Shown here in pieces: positions 47,994 to 59,459 of a DNA stretch of 64,000 bases (position 1 is the first letter of the stretch; the number at the start of each line of letters is the position of its first letter). Under the pieces are notes generated by a model. That model was not told the origin of the DNA. It saw nothing but the letters and a program-made list of their open reading frames with translations, and ran no database searches. Source of the stretch: Epiperipatus broadwayi (lineage: Eukaryota > Onychophora > Udeonychophora > Euonychophora > Peripatidae); NCBI GenBank assembly GCA_028023455.1, contig JAQFVV010006355.1:436001-500000 (forward strand), in the 5' to 3' direction. Made by a program: the position numbers and the translations under genes.

Positions 47994-48244
47994 GTATTTG
48001 TTGGATATCCTGTTTATTACATGGTGGCTACAAAATAAAGATATATGTTAACTTATTGCATATGTGCATAAAAGAAAAATGAATAAAGCATTCTTAAATA
48101 GATCATTAAATGGCAAAGTTTTTTCTACTATTATTTTTCCAGCGTTGAAAAGTAATGAAAGAAAATAGAAAATTTACCAGAATAAACAATTGCTTGTAAA
48201 TATATTTATTATTTTTCTTTCATGTTTTATCTTCTATCTAAGAT

Positions 48245-48252
48245 GTCTAGAT
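48245..48252. other. 8-bp target-site duplication of hAT 2, left
   Basis: GTCTAGAT, repeated exactly at 50863-50870. Eight-base duplications are diagnostic of hAT transposases. Confidence 0.96.
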
Positions 48253-50862
48253 CAGTGGTAGTCAACCTGGTCCCTACCATCCACTAGTGGGCATTCCAGC
48301 CTTCATGGTGGGTGGTAGGGGGTTTGTCTGATACTGAAACACTTTCTTTTTTTTAATTTAATTGACTATTTAAAAAAAAATTCATAGCATTATTTAAAAA
48401 CATTTTCATTAGGTTTTCATAAAAATATCCATGATGATTTAAATTTCTGAAAATATACTATTTGTATCTCCCCCACATAAGTTTAGTTCATGTTACATAA
48501 GTGAAACTAAATGGAGCTATAGTGTGACTGATAACAAAAGAGCCTTGTACCAGAATAACTCACACATCTCCACTCTCCACCCAAACTCAATCTATGATGC
48601 ACAAGAAGCATGCACAGATGATGATTTATGGTGCAGGCTCTTTTGTTTGCAGTTGCATTGGTCAGTATGCAGTTAGAATTGTGAGAGTGAGCATGTGCCT
48701 ACAGCTTCAAACAAAATATTATGAAATATTGTGGGCCTATGTCTCAAAAAAAGAAATATATTCATGGCTATTTACCACAATATCTAAAGATGGGTTTCAT
48801 AGAATAAGTTGTAAATAAACAACACCCAATGTGTTTATTGTGTCATAAAACATCCAATGAATCCAAGTTGATTGTGAAAACATCTTGCTACAAAGCATCC
48901 AAATGATAAGAACAAGTCCATTGAATATTTTCAGCAAATATATAAAAAATTTCAAAATCGTTCAAAAATCATTACATCATTTAAGAAACAATATGTAGTG
49001 AATGAAAATAGATTAATTGCCTCTTATCGCATTTCACAATTGATTGCAAAAAGTGATAAAAGTTACAATATTGGAGAAACTGTAATAATATTCTCTATAA
49101 AAGAATTTATTCAACAGTAATACATCAAGATATATCTGAAATTTTAAAAATATTGCCCCTAAGTGATAGCACAGTAAAGTGACAAATTGAAGAAATGGCA
49201 GTTAATGTTGTAAAAAAAACTTATAAGTATTCTCCAAAACTCTTCATTTTCCATGAAATTGGAAAAGTCTACCATTAAATGCTTTATTGATGGCATAGGT
49301 ACGTTATTTTGATGAAAACAATACATTATGAGAAGAAATGCTATTTGCAATAAATCTCATTACAGATACAAAAGGATTATCTATATTTAATATTGTGAAA
49401 TCATACTTTACAAAAAAATAATATTTCTTTGAATAATATTATTGCATGTGTTACTGATGGAGCTTCATCAATGTTAGGCCGCTATCATGGATTGTTACTT
49501 ATTTGAAGGAAGAAGTGCCAAATGTTTTATGTATTCATTGTGTGGTGTACAAACAACATCTTGTAGGAAAACATCTAAGTACAAGCCTCAATTCATTATT
49601 AACTATAATAATTTGAGTCATAAACAAAATCAAATCCAATGCAAAAAATGATAGAATGTTTTGACAGCTTTGTCAGGATGATAATAAAAATTTTAATATG
49701 TTACTTTTCCACACATAAGTTGGGTAACTATCAAAGGGCACATCTTTGACTCATTTTGTATCATTATATGATAGTCTCATACAATTTTTTAAAAGTAATT
49801 GTGAGACCAATCTGTGTCAACAGTTAAAAACAGTAAAGAATGATGCCTTTTATTTGGCAGATATTTTTGGCAGATATTTTCAAGAGATTTAATGATATCA
49901 ATTTGCAGCTTCAAGGAGTTAATAAAACTCTTATAGGTTGCCAAAGTATTGTGTCATTATTTATTGACAAACTTGAACTTCTTCATTATAATCTATTGAA
50001 GAGAGAAATTTCTTCAGTTTCATGAATTATCATCTATAAAAGATGATCTAACTCCAGAGGATATTGACAGAACTCCAGAGGATATTGACAGATTCAGTAG
50101 CCACCTCAACAAACTTAAATTGGACATGGAAAAATGATTTGAAGATATTTTGAAATTGAAGGTGTATGACTGGATGAAAAATCCTTTTATGCATATATTG
50201 AAGAGGCTGCTATAACTTGCCAAGAAAAACTATTAGAAATTGGATATGATGAAGAAAGTAAACATAAATTTGATAGTGGTGGATATGAAAACGTATGTCA
50301 AAATAAAAAAATGCCTGTCTTATATCCAAATATATGGATAATGATATTCTGATTATTGATATCTTTCCCTACCTCATATTTTGTGAAATCAGGTTTTAAT
50401 GCTGTTAATCATATTATGATCAAAGAAAGAAACCATCTGAATATTTCTGAAAGAGGAGACCTTCATTTGTTCCTTACAAAAATTAAACCAGATATCCAGT
50501 ATTTAGTTTTGCAGCATCAGCCTCAGGCATCTCATTAATAATTTAATTAATTAAATGTAATTTCATCAGACTTCATGTATACAAAGTATAAATAAAAAGA
50601 TAGATTTAACTACAGTAAGTTGTTTTATAAAATATTTATTTTGCCAAACTTAGCGAAAGTCCAACATAAAATATTTGGTAATTAATTATTATTATTATAT
50701 GCTTTAGCTTGCTATAACTCTGCTTTAAAAATTTTATAAAGTAAAGTTACTTGCCTACTTTATAAATCAACATTACCGTGGAACTGTTGGGTGGTTAAAA
50801 ATTTTTACTACTAACAGAGATACAAAAGTGGGTGGTGGGTATAAAAAGGTTGACTATCCCTG
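48253..50862 (+). mobile_element. hAT transposon 2 (ZBED5-like), full length, 2,610 bp
   Basis: The left end CAGTGGTAGTCAACCTGG and right end GGTTGACTATCCCTG are imperfect terminal inverted repeats with the CAGNGG/CCNCTG hAT consensus; subterminal DNA has CCCTACCATCCACTAG at the left and GTGGGTGGTGGGTAT at the right. Perfect 8-bp duplications GTCTAGAT flank it. It lies in the intron between exons g and h, 251 bp after exon g. The internal transposase is broken, so the copy is not autonomous. Confidence 0.96.
48820..50540 (+). pseudogene. hAT transposase relic, ZBED5/SCAND3-like
   Basis: Frames, separated by stops and shifts, give in order: a BED finger (CVYCVIKHPMNPS then KHLATKHPNDKNKSIEYFQQ) near 48830-48920, ENRLIASYRISQLIAKSDKS and YNIGETVI near 49010-49090, IIACVTDGASSMLGRYHGLL near 49440-49500 (the V-x-T-D-G-A-x-x-M-x-G block), YLADIF and RFNDINLQLQGVNKTL near 49852-49930, and YFVKSGFNAVNHIMIKERNH LNISERGDLHLFL-type C terminus near 50370-50480. 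This order matches the ZBED5/SCAND3 group. A 21-bp in-frame duplication (TPEDIDR twice) is at 50050-50092. Confidence 0.88.
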
Positions 50863-50870
50863 GTCTAGAT
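50863..50870. other. 8-bp target-site duplication of hAT 2, right
   Basis: GTCTAGAT, identical to 48245-48252. Confidence 0.96.
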
Positions 50871-53800
50871 AATCATTTATTAGCAATAATCTGATAACTA
50901 ACTTTAAAAAATTTCAAATTTTCTCAAAAAATATTTAACTGCCTGAAAAAGTTTTCACTCAGATTCAAATATCAATTACAAGTAACAAAGGTATATGCAC
51001 CTATTCATTATGGAACACTTTAATGTATATATATATATACTTATTTTTTTAAATTCTACCATACATTGTTGAAGCACATAAATAAAGATATCTGAAAGAT
51101 ATATTCCCCCCTCCCCTTCCAGATGTCTTCAGATTGATCCAGATTGCATTTTTTATATATGACTTTATTATATATTCAGTATTTATCAATATCAAATCAC
51201 TAAAATTTAATTTACAAGTGCCAACTTTTTGCATTGACAATGTTGATATTACTCATTACTTGTGGTTTCAGTTTCAAAGCTGTGAATGTAAATGTTTGAC
51301 ATATGCAAATTAAATTGTGTGTATATATGAATATTTTTTTAAATAGCCTATTGCATGAAACACCCCATCATAGAGAAAGATGAAAGAATGAAAGAAAATA
51401 GACTTATTAATTACCAGATAGTGAAAATTTGAACATTTAAAATCCATGTTTTATCTTTTAGGTAATAGTATAGTAAGATATCTAATTTGAATGGATATCT
51501 GTGGTAACATTGAGTTTATTATAAAAGGGAAATCTCTAATCCTATTGGAAAAAGTGGATAGACAGACAGACAGACAGACAGATAGCTAGATAAGTAAATA
51601 GGCAGGTAGGTTATATTAGTAAAATAATTCAATGACTAGTTCATTTTGATATAAAAATATTAATATATATATTGTGCCATTACAATTTGGTCACTAGCCA
51701 AATTTATAGTAATGTGCATGTAGAAAAGGTCAAACAAAATCATCATCACATTTTTATATAATCATAAATAAAGCTGTAGGGCATCCAAGTTTAAACCCTA
51801 CAAGGTCCAGTTCTAAAAGCTTTAAACAGAGAAAGAATAGGTCAACAATTATATGCTTTATTTGTTTGTGTGTTGATAGAAAGGTAATACACACATTTAA
51901 ACTATTTAATATTTAAATTTCTTTAAAAAGCAAAGTTACAATGCATACATATAGGCAATGTATGTGTAAATTATTTATTTGTTTTATATTTCAAATATTC
52001 AACATTTTAACTTTCTTTAAAACTAAGCTATGCTTGAACATTTTATTCTATACTTCTATTTTGCTTTTCTTTAATTATAAGTGGGATTTAAAAGTTACAG
52101 ATTTAATTAAATAATTGGGTTATAATTACTAAGCTAGCAATTATATTATTTAAGGTTAGTTTATGAATGAGTTGAAAGAATGAAGGATGTGTGTACATTA
52201 CATACAAAATTTTACATTTCCTAAATATTGAAAGAAAAGGAAGTATTAAACCTGTCAAATTATTTTTTTTGTACAATTGTTTGTTAAAAGAGGAAATCTG
52301 TTTAATCAGATATCGATCTTTGTAGCAATTTTTTTTTTTTGTTGTAAATGATTGTTTCACTTTGGAATTTTATAATGAGTCAGAACTGATTTTTGAAATT
52401 GTCTTATCAAGATCTAAAGAAGGAAGCTCAAAGATTTGAAGTGTTACCTGGATGTTAAAAAGAAAGAAAAAACAAAAGAAAGGAAATAAGAATTGAGTCT
52501 ATTTTTTTTTTTAAAACAAAAGTGTCTGGAAAAAGGATTAAACTTTTCAGTTGAAAAATACTTTGGTTGAAAATAAATTAGAGATCTAATTAAAACAAAT
52601 TTGTCCAAAAATAGCAAGTGATGCTATCTCTGATTGGTTAAGGTAGCTAAAAATTGGATATAAAAAGCTGTTTTGAATTATAATATGATTATTATTGTGA
52701 TTGATTCAGATTATTAAACTATCAAATTTGAATGTTGAAAATATAAGAAATGGCGGGCTAGAAAAATTATATGTATATTCCATTTACTGACCATCTGGGG
52801 AAGCTGCACATCACATAGGAAAGAAAAGATGTGTCTAAAATAATATTCTACACCTTTCAACTGACCAGATAAATAAGATGTTTTTAATAGAAGGAAGAAA
52901 GCATTCACCTGCATTCAAAGAAGATGAATTAATCTACTGATAAATATTAATCATCAAGTCCAATTAATTGTTACAACAACTGATTTTAAACTCAAGAAAA
53001 TTTATAAATGTGAAAACAACTGCTGTATTTCATCCACATGCTTGACAGGAAGAGAAGAAAATTAATATAATGATTTCCAAATTATCCACTAAAGCAAATA
53101 ACCTCAATAGAGTCACCATCATCAAATAGTTATCCACCTCAAGAAAGAGATTGTTCCCAGTAAAACGAAAATTGTAGCTGCAGAAATATAAACCTTATAC
53201 AAGACAAGTTTGAACCCTTGGAAATTTGCCACAAAGAAAAGATCGGTAATATGACTTTTTATATCTATTTTCTTTATGATATCAGTCTTAATAAACATTT
53301 TAGCAATAAAGTGGTATATTTTATTTAAAGAACTTTTAAAGACTATTCAGATCAATTAAAAACAAGAATGTCTTACTAAAAATAACTTTGAGCTTCATAA
53401 ATGATCTTGAATGTATGAAAATTATTTGTTTATTAATTTTACAATATTAATGTGTAAAACAATTTTTTTTTTATGGTATTATGATTTTAGTTTTAACTAA
53501 TATATTATTATTTTGGTTTTAAATAATATTTTGTTATCATGGGATAAAACACGCACATACATAATAATATTTTTATATGTGTATAATTGGAAGTGAATGT
53601 GGAATAATGAGTAGTATTAGAATATTAGATTATTTTGTTTCAAGTTCAGTATAGATTTCAGCGCTTGGAAGGGAGGGGGAGAAAATAATTTAAAACTTTT
53701 TTCTAAAACTTGCTCTTTCAATTTTACTAACATTTTTTTTTTACATTCTATTTACATGTTGGATTTTTTAAGTATGTGTGTTAATGAGCAGATAATATTT

Positions 53801-54550
53801 TTTGTCTTGAAATACTTTTCATGGTTAATGTGACGTCCAACTTAACACAAAATACATTTGAAGGGAAAGGGGGAAGAACTTAAAATTAATCTGAGGATTG
53901 TTATATAATCAATTATTATTATTATTCATGTCAATTTTCATATTTATCTAGAAATTTTTCTGTATATGTTAGAAATGTAGTAATAAATATTAGTTTGTTT
54001 TATTAAACGAGGCGTATATATTTCATTAAGTGTAGTCTTGGTTAAGTGTGATTATTCATCATCATCAATGGTTGAATATTAGTTATTTAAGATATAAGTA
54101 AATATGCTAAAATTAAGCAATAATTATGAATTTCTTTATAAAATTTAGTTTTATGTTTAGGCTTAATCCTAGAGCTGTAGTTGAAACCCTTGTCATTATC
54201 GTTATTATTATCATCATCATCATCATCATCAACGTTTTAATTAATGAGCTGTTTAACAGTTTAAAGGCCATAAATAAATATTGATTTTATAATATTTAGT
54301 GATTTCTTAGTATTATTATAATCACATCCCATCATCTATTACATGCAAGGATGAGTGAATTGCCATCCTAAATTAGTTATATATAATCTGAGCTAGTGAA
54401 CTTATAAAATGTTGAAACACATGTGTTATGTTAAGATCTGAGAAATGATTTATGTCTAGTATACTCCACTTTGGTTTATAGAGGTTTTACTTTTACCTAA
54501 ATATTAGTGCATATAGTGATATGGCTCAAAAAGCAAAATCTTCCATTTTA
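50871..54550. other. Intron sequence with short tandem repeats
   Basis: An (ACAG)n run lies at about 51559-51583 and an (ATC)n run at 54211-54231. Otherwise AT-rich DNA with no supported gene. The stretch 52600-53240 is less extreme in composition but has no readable family motif. Confidence 0.5.
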
Positions 54551-54554
54551 TTAT

Positions 54555-54655
54555 AAATAAAGTACCAAGAAGGGATTCAAACCCGGTACATGTAAAAGGT
54601 TATCAGATATAACCGTGTCTAGATTCAGATAATCTAGTGGCGCCCTGCTAGACCA
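54555..54655 (-). repeat. tRNA-like sequence with long variable arm (class II tRNA pseudogene or SINE)
   Basis: The reverse strand has TCTAGCAGGGCG (A-box-like), GATTATCTGAATC, a GGTTAT-ATCTG-ATAACC hairpin and GGGTTTGAATCCC (a good B box). The hairpin position fits the long variable arm of tRNA-Leu/Ser. The acceptor stem ends do not pair well and the 3' side runs into TTGGTACTTTATTTATAATA, so it is more likely a pseudogene or SINE head than a working tRNA. Confidence 0.5.
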
Positions 54656-55079
54656 TATTCACTTAGTATTTGTTTAAACATGCACTTAACATCAAACCAA
54701 GAAATGAAAGGGGATAAGATCTACTGCCTGTATACCTGAGTTATATTTATTGAATTACTTAGTTATTTCTATTTGAGTAACTTTATTTAGGTTACAATAT
54801 ATATTAAATAAAAGATTTAAAATTTACCAAAAATTAGATTCTTGTAAAAATTAAATTATTGCAGAGAACTTCTTAAGTTTAATAATAAGTAAAAATATTT
54901 CTAAACAATACAGTCAAAATGAAAAGCAGAAATAACTTTGGGGGATTTTAAAAATGCAATTAAAAATTATTAAAACTAACCTAAATATATAATAAAAAAT
55001 ATAACATTAAATTCAAACAATTTAATAAAAAATCACGAACTTAAAAGGTTTGTTGTTGAAAAATAAAGAATTAATGTAA

Positions 55080-55165
55080 TAGATATAAATAGAGAGGATT
55101 TAAACACAAACTTTCAAGCACCCTTCAACTATCCACACTATGTCATACCACTGATACACACATCT
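55080..55165 (-). mobile_element. Terminal fragment of family A
   Basis: GGATTTAAACACAAACTTTC, AAGCACCCTTCAACTATCCA and ATGTCATACCACTGATACAC match the outer ~85 bp of the family A unit at 46195-46255. The hammerhead part is absent. Confidence 0.75.
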
Positions 55166-55169
55166 ACTT

Positions 55170-56595
55170 TTACTAATTTTACAATCTTAAAATTATATTT
55201 CACTTCTGTTAAAATTAAATTGGTGTAATAGTATAAAATATCATTTCAAGTTTTTTTATTAAAATTTATTTTTATATGATAATTGAAATAATCAAACATA
55301 TTTATTATTTGCAATTTAGATTGTGTGTTTGAGTTGGATATTATAATTGTGAAGCAGAGCAGAAGTATATCTCATTAACAGTTTACAATATTTAACGCAC
55401 CCTGCATGATAAACATTAAAAATGTATATGTCTCTGTTCTGCTTCAAGTTATACATCTTTAAAGTATAGCAAAAGTTAATATCTATAATCATGTTTATTG
55501 ATATGTTTGTCAAATTAATAAAAAATAAATAATTTAATTAAAACAATCACCATTATAATCAATTCATCAATGCATATTAAGCGTTAATTAATATTTTTTT
55601 ACCATTGATATTTGTTAAAATAGAAGTGATATTAAAATTACATTACAAATAACCTATCAAGAAATTATTTTTTTATAGATTAAAAAACAATAATATAACC
55701 ATTTTGCATTTACACTAGACAGTATGATACTGAATAAAAAATGTTAATTGTCTTCACATATTTGCTTCTTTGGGGTCCACCATTAAACCATAGAAGCAGG
55801 GGAAACATATTGAATAGAATTATTATTATTTATCAATAATCCATATTCAATTTTGTTTTTAAACAATATGTTTTATTATGATATATCCATTAATTTTGAA
55901 CAGAGTAATTTGTATTATACAATATTTATTCCATGTTATATTTTTAATGCTATGCTTTTCACGTTATAATTTTTCATTTATACTGAAGAGAGATACAATT
56001 CATTTATTTTGCATTAATTCCTTTATCCATTCTGGGAAATGTTATAAAAAATTAGGGATAAACTCCTTCCTCTGACTTCTTATTTTAGCAATTCATATTT
56101 TGATTTCTGTTCAGTTAAAATGTATGATCATTATTAGAGATTTGAAAATACATATTATTCAGATCAATATATTTCTTTAATATTCAAAATCATGCTCTTT
56201 TACAAAGCAGGCAATAATTTCAATAAATTTTTATTAATTTTTTCATCTTATGTCTACCATTTTTATAAATCAACTAATTTTTATAAATAAAAATAACACA
56301 AAGAAAAATATTTTTACAAATTGTAATAATAAATATTTAATAATCTAAAACAACAAACATATTTTTTTATTTATTGTAAATACTAAATAACGATATTAAT
56401 TTTACAAAATATTTTAATATTGATGTGTATATTTTTTGCATAATTATTAATTTATAGTAAATCTCAACTTATTAACTCTTTACAACAAACTATGTAATTC
56501 TCTAATAAAATTAAACATTGCAAGTTCTCTAATATATGCACATATGAATATCAAATATATCAAACTTTATTTCAAGTTGTGCAATGGCATATTTA
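55170..56595. other. Intron sequence, nothing recognised
   Basis: AT-rich. The 65-codon frame at 55878-56075 is hydrophobic but has no family match and no splice context in phase with the symporter. Confidence 0.5.
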
Positions 56596-56596
56596 G

Positions 56597-56815
56597 TATA
56601 AGTATGTTTAACAAAGGCACAACTCTCCATACAGTAGTGCCACTAAGTGCCAACCAGAATAATCAATGGATTCCAGAAGGCTTGTGCATAAAATCCCCAT
56701 CTAGTGCCTACTCATCCAATATCCCCAGACTAGTTTCTGGCTTGTGGCCTTCATCAGTGAGAAGCTTCAGATGTGCTAGCATAAGTAATGGTGATCATGT
56801 GATATAAGTATGTTT
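56597..56815 (-). mobile_element. Solo short family B element (193 bp) with 13-bp target-site duplication
   Basis: TATAAGTATGTTT at 56597-56609 is repeated exactly at 56803-56815. Between them is a 193-bp family B sequence (56610-56802): CAACTCTCCATACAGTAG, CAGAAGGCTTGTGCATAAAA, CAGACTAGTTTCTGGC, CTTCATCAGTGAGAAGCTTC and TGCTAGCATAAGTAATGGTG. It lacks the ~260-bp middle of the 456-bp unit and exists as a single copy. Confidence 0.93.
56734..56757 (-). ncRNA. Hammerhead-like core, family B solo copy
   Basis: Reverse strand: CTGATGA, A-GGC-CACAA-GCC-A, GAAA. It has intact boxes and the A-A mismatch at the base of helix II, as in the copies at 7510 and 7966. Confidence 0.55.
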
Positions 56816-56819
56816 GTTA

Positions 56820-57850
56820 TGTTTTCATGTAGTTATAATACTTAGATTTCTTAAGTGTAAAGCTAAGATTTTAAAAATCTGGATTTTGTCAATATTTTTT
56901 TGTAAATTTTTGTTGTTGTTTGAAGTATTTATGCTAAAGTAATTTGTATAAATGTTTAAGATAAAATCTTTACCAATATTGTGTTTATTACATTTTGTTT
57001 CATTAGTATCAATAAATTAGTAATGTTTGTTAACATGGAATCATATTTAAACTTCAAATCACCAAGCACTCAGCTTAAACGCTAGTAATTCTTAGTACAC
57101 TTAATGGCAGTAAAATGAAAATCTGCTTTAGAAATATTTAAATTTATTATTCTACTGCATTTATGTTTATGGTATTAATTTTTAATACAATTACATTTCA
57201 ATATATTCATGATCTTATGATGTTCAGATAACAAAGGACATGAGATAGGCTAAAGTTATAATCAGTAATCAAATAACTTTATTACTCAATAATTAGTAAA
57301 AAGTTTGAACACCAGAAATGCCAGAATTGGTGAAGATGAACTGCTAAATCCATCCACAACATTAGCGTGATTGTAATTTAAGAATAGTGTTTTATTAGGG
57401 TTATTAAATTTTACATATATATATAAGTCAAACCTCTCTTTAATTATCTTCTATGGGTCAAGGTTTTCCAATAATTTATAGAAAAGTAGTAAAAGAGGGG
57501 AGCCATATATATATATATTATATAAATGTGTGTGTGTGTGTTTGAGTGTCTAGGATAATTACCATTAGGTATGAATACAAATGCTATTACTAATTGCTTT
57601 TAAAGTAAAATTCGTTTATTAAATTTAAAGCCTATATCACTTCATGAAAATAATTAACATTCATTGAAATATTTATTGAAAGGTGATTGTTGTGTCTGTT
57701 AAATTTATTTAATATACATCGATAATGATGTATGATATTTGGGAGAATGTGTAGGCTAACTTAAATGATTATGCCTTATTGTGTAAAATGCATTCTAGGA
57801 TTAAAAAGAAAAATATTGATTTTTTTTACTTTTTTATTTAAATCATTTAG
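56820..57850. other. Intron sequence before exon h
   Basis: Contains a (TG)n run at 57527-57540 and TA runs. No other feature. Confidence 0.5.
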
Positions 57851-57966
57851 CACTATATCATCTGGTATTAATTCAATAGCTGCAATTATTTTAGAAGACT
57901 TTATCAAAATTTATTATACTGGCAAACTAAGTGAAAAAACCGCCACTTATATTACAAAGTTTATAG
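57851..57966 (+). CDS. SLC5-like symporter, exon h (sodium-site helix STISSGINS)
   Basis: The 116-bp exon (acceptor CATTTAG, donor ATAG|GTATGT) completes AG|C Ser and encodes TISSGINSIAAIILEDFIKI followed by YYTGKLSEKTATYITKFI. In human NIS (SLC5A5) the residues S353, T354, S356, N360 and D369 of this helix are implicated in Na+ dependence; by alignment Ser, Thr, Ser, Asn and Asp are all kept here, so the carrier looks functional at its sodium site. The following loop (SEKTATYITK) is the conserved intracellular segment. It ends with one base in phase 1. Confidence 0.95.
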
Positions 57967-59195
57967 GTATGTATGCACATACATAACTTTAATTTTAACT
58001 ATAATATAATAAAAATTTATAAATTATATGAAAGGAGGGGAAATAATTTTCTGAGATTAAATATTTCATATGATATCCAATATGTCATGCACAGCTTATT
58101 ATAACATTGAAATGTTTGAATTTTGACATTTATAATATATACAGTATTAACATAAAAATGATCCCCCTTTTAATTTAAAGATATGTCATAAAAATTTTAC
58201 AACTGCCAAATTTAATTGGTTGTTTGCCTAATTACATCATAGCTGATATTTATTTATGTAAATACATGGAAATTTCTATTACCCTTTCAATGTTTACATT
58301 GGACACACACACACACACACACACAAATATGCATATATATATATATGTACCTAAACTTTAAAAATTTCATGTTAATTAAACTGGTTTTACATTAGGCACA
58401 TATATCAAACAATAAGCTGTTTATTTAAATTCAATCAATTTAATAATTATAATTAAACCATTTGCACTAATCACTTATTGTCTATATCTTCAAAAATACA
58501 ATAGTTTCAATGTTACAAAATTCTCTATTAATAAAATTTAAATCTAACATTCAATATAGCAATATTATATCATTATACTAAAATGTAAAATTAAATTTTG
58601 ATGGTAATTTAATATTATCATATAAATGTTAGTTTTAAGTTTTATCTATAGAGGACTCTGTAATATTAAAAAATTATATTTCAGGTGAGAGTTGTAGAGA
58701 ATAACAAAAAAAACTATAGTTTAAATGGTTAAATAATAAATATTTGAAAATGTATTTACTTATTAACTACTTATTTCACTAAAGTAGACATTAGAGAAAA
58801 GAAATATAATGTGAGAAATATTAAATAAATACTTGAAAACAAATTAACATATAGTCTAATATTTTCTGTTAGAAAACCCTTCCTCTGCATTATTGTTTTG
58901 TTCCTAGGATTGGGTACCTTCTAGATAATTCAGATGCCCATTTCTAAAAAAAAAAAAGAATTATTTTAATAATGTATGTATAATAATTTTCAGTAATTCA
59001 AAATGTCCTAGTTTTAAAATTAATATACCAAAATTACAATTTATGAATAAATTTAAAATTAATAACTTTAAAAATATTAAATTTTTAATTTTATAATAAA
59101 TATTATATTTTCTTACGTTTATTGTTTTTAATGATATATCAGCTTTATAAGGCACTTGATGTTTTTTTTAAATTTTATATGACCCAATAAACATT
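57967..59195. other. Intron sequence with CA microsatellite
   Basis: (AC)n at 58303-58325, followed by TA repeats. Nothing else recognised. Confidence 0.55.
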
Positions 59196-59199
59196 ACAT

Positions 59200-59450
59200 G
59201 ATCACCATTTCTTATGCTTGCTTATAACTTATTAAAACAGGCAAAAACTCACTATACTAAGATCTAGGTGCAGTGCTCTCAGATCCAAAGCTCCTCACTG
59301 ATGAAGGCCACAAGCCTGAAACTAGTCTGGGAATATTGGGTGAGTAGACACTACATTGGGGTTTTATGCACAAGCCTTCTGGAATCCATTGATTACTCTA
59401 GCTTGCAGTGTGGCAATACATATAGTGAGTGTTTGCCTGTTTTATGTAGT
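59200..59450 (+). mobile_element. Family B element with inverted ends
   Basis: Starts near ATGATCACCATTTCTTATGC. AAAACAGGCAAAAACTCACTATA at about 59236 returns inverted as TATAGTGAGTGTTTGCCTGTTTT at about 59423-59445. Between them: AGATCTAGGTGCAGTGCTCT, AGATCCAAAGCTCCTCACTG, CTAGTCTGGGAATATTGG and CAAGCCTTCTGGAATCCATT. Orientation is opposite to the 56.6-kb copy. I did not find a target duplication. Confidence 0.8.
59298..59321 (+). ncRNA. Hammerhead-like core, family B, fully paired helix II
   Basis: CTGATGA, AGGC-CACAA-GCCT, GAAA. All four helix II pairs are Watson-Crick here, so this copy likely shows the ancestral ribozyme form of family B. CTAG follows GAAA and a CTAG lies 30 bases upstream at 59262 region, which could start helix III, but the adjoining bases do not give a clean U16.1 and H17. 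Confidence 0.6.
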
Positions 59451-59459
59451 TATTGTAAA

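Noticed and set aside
57765-57986. Using the ATG at 57765 as a gene start for exon h
   Set aside because: The bases before 57851 are intron; the acceptor CATTTAG and phase with exon g place the exon start at 57851.
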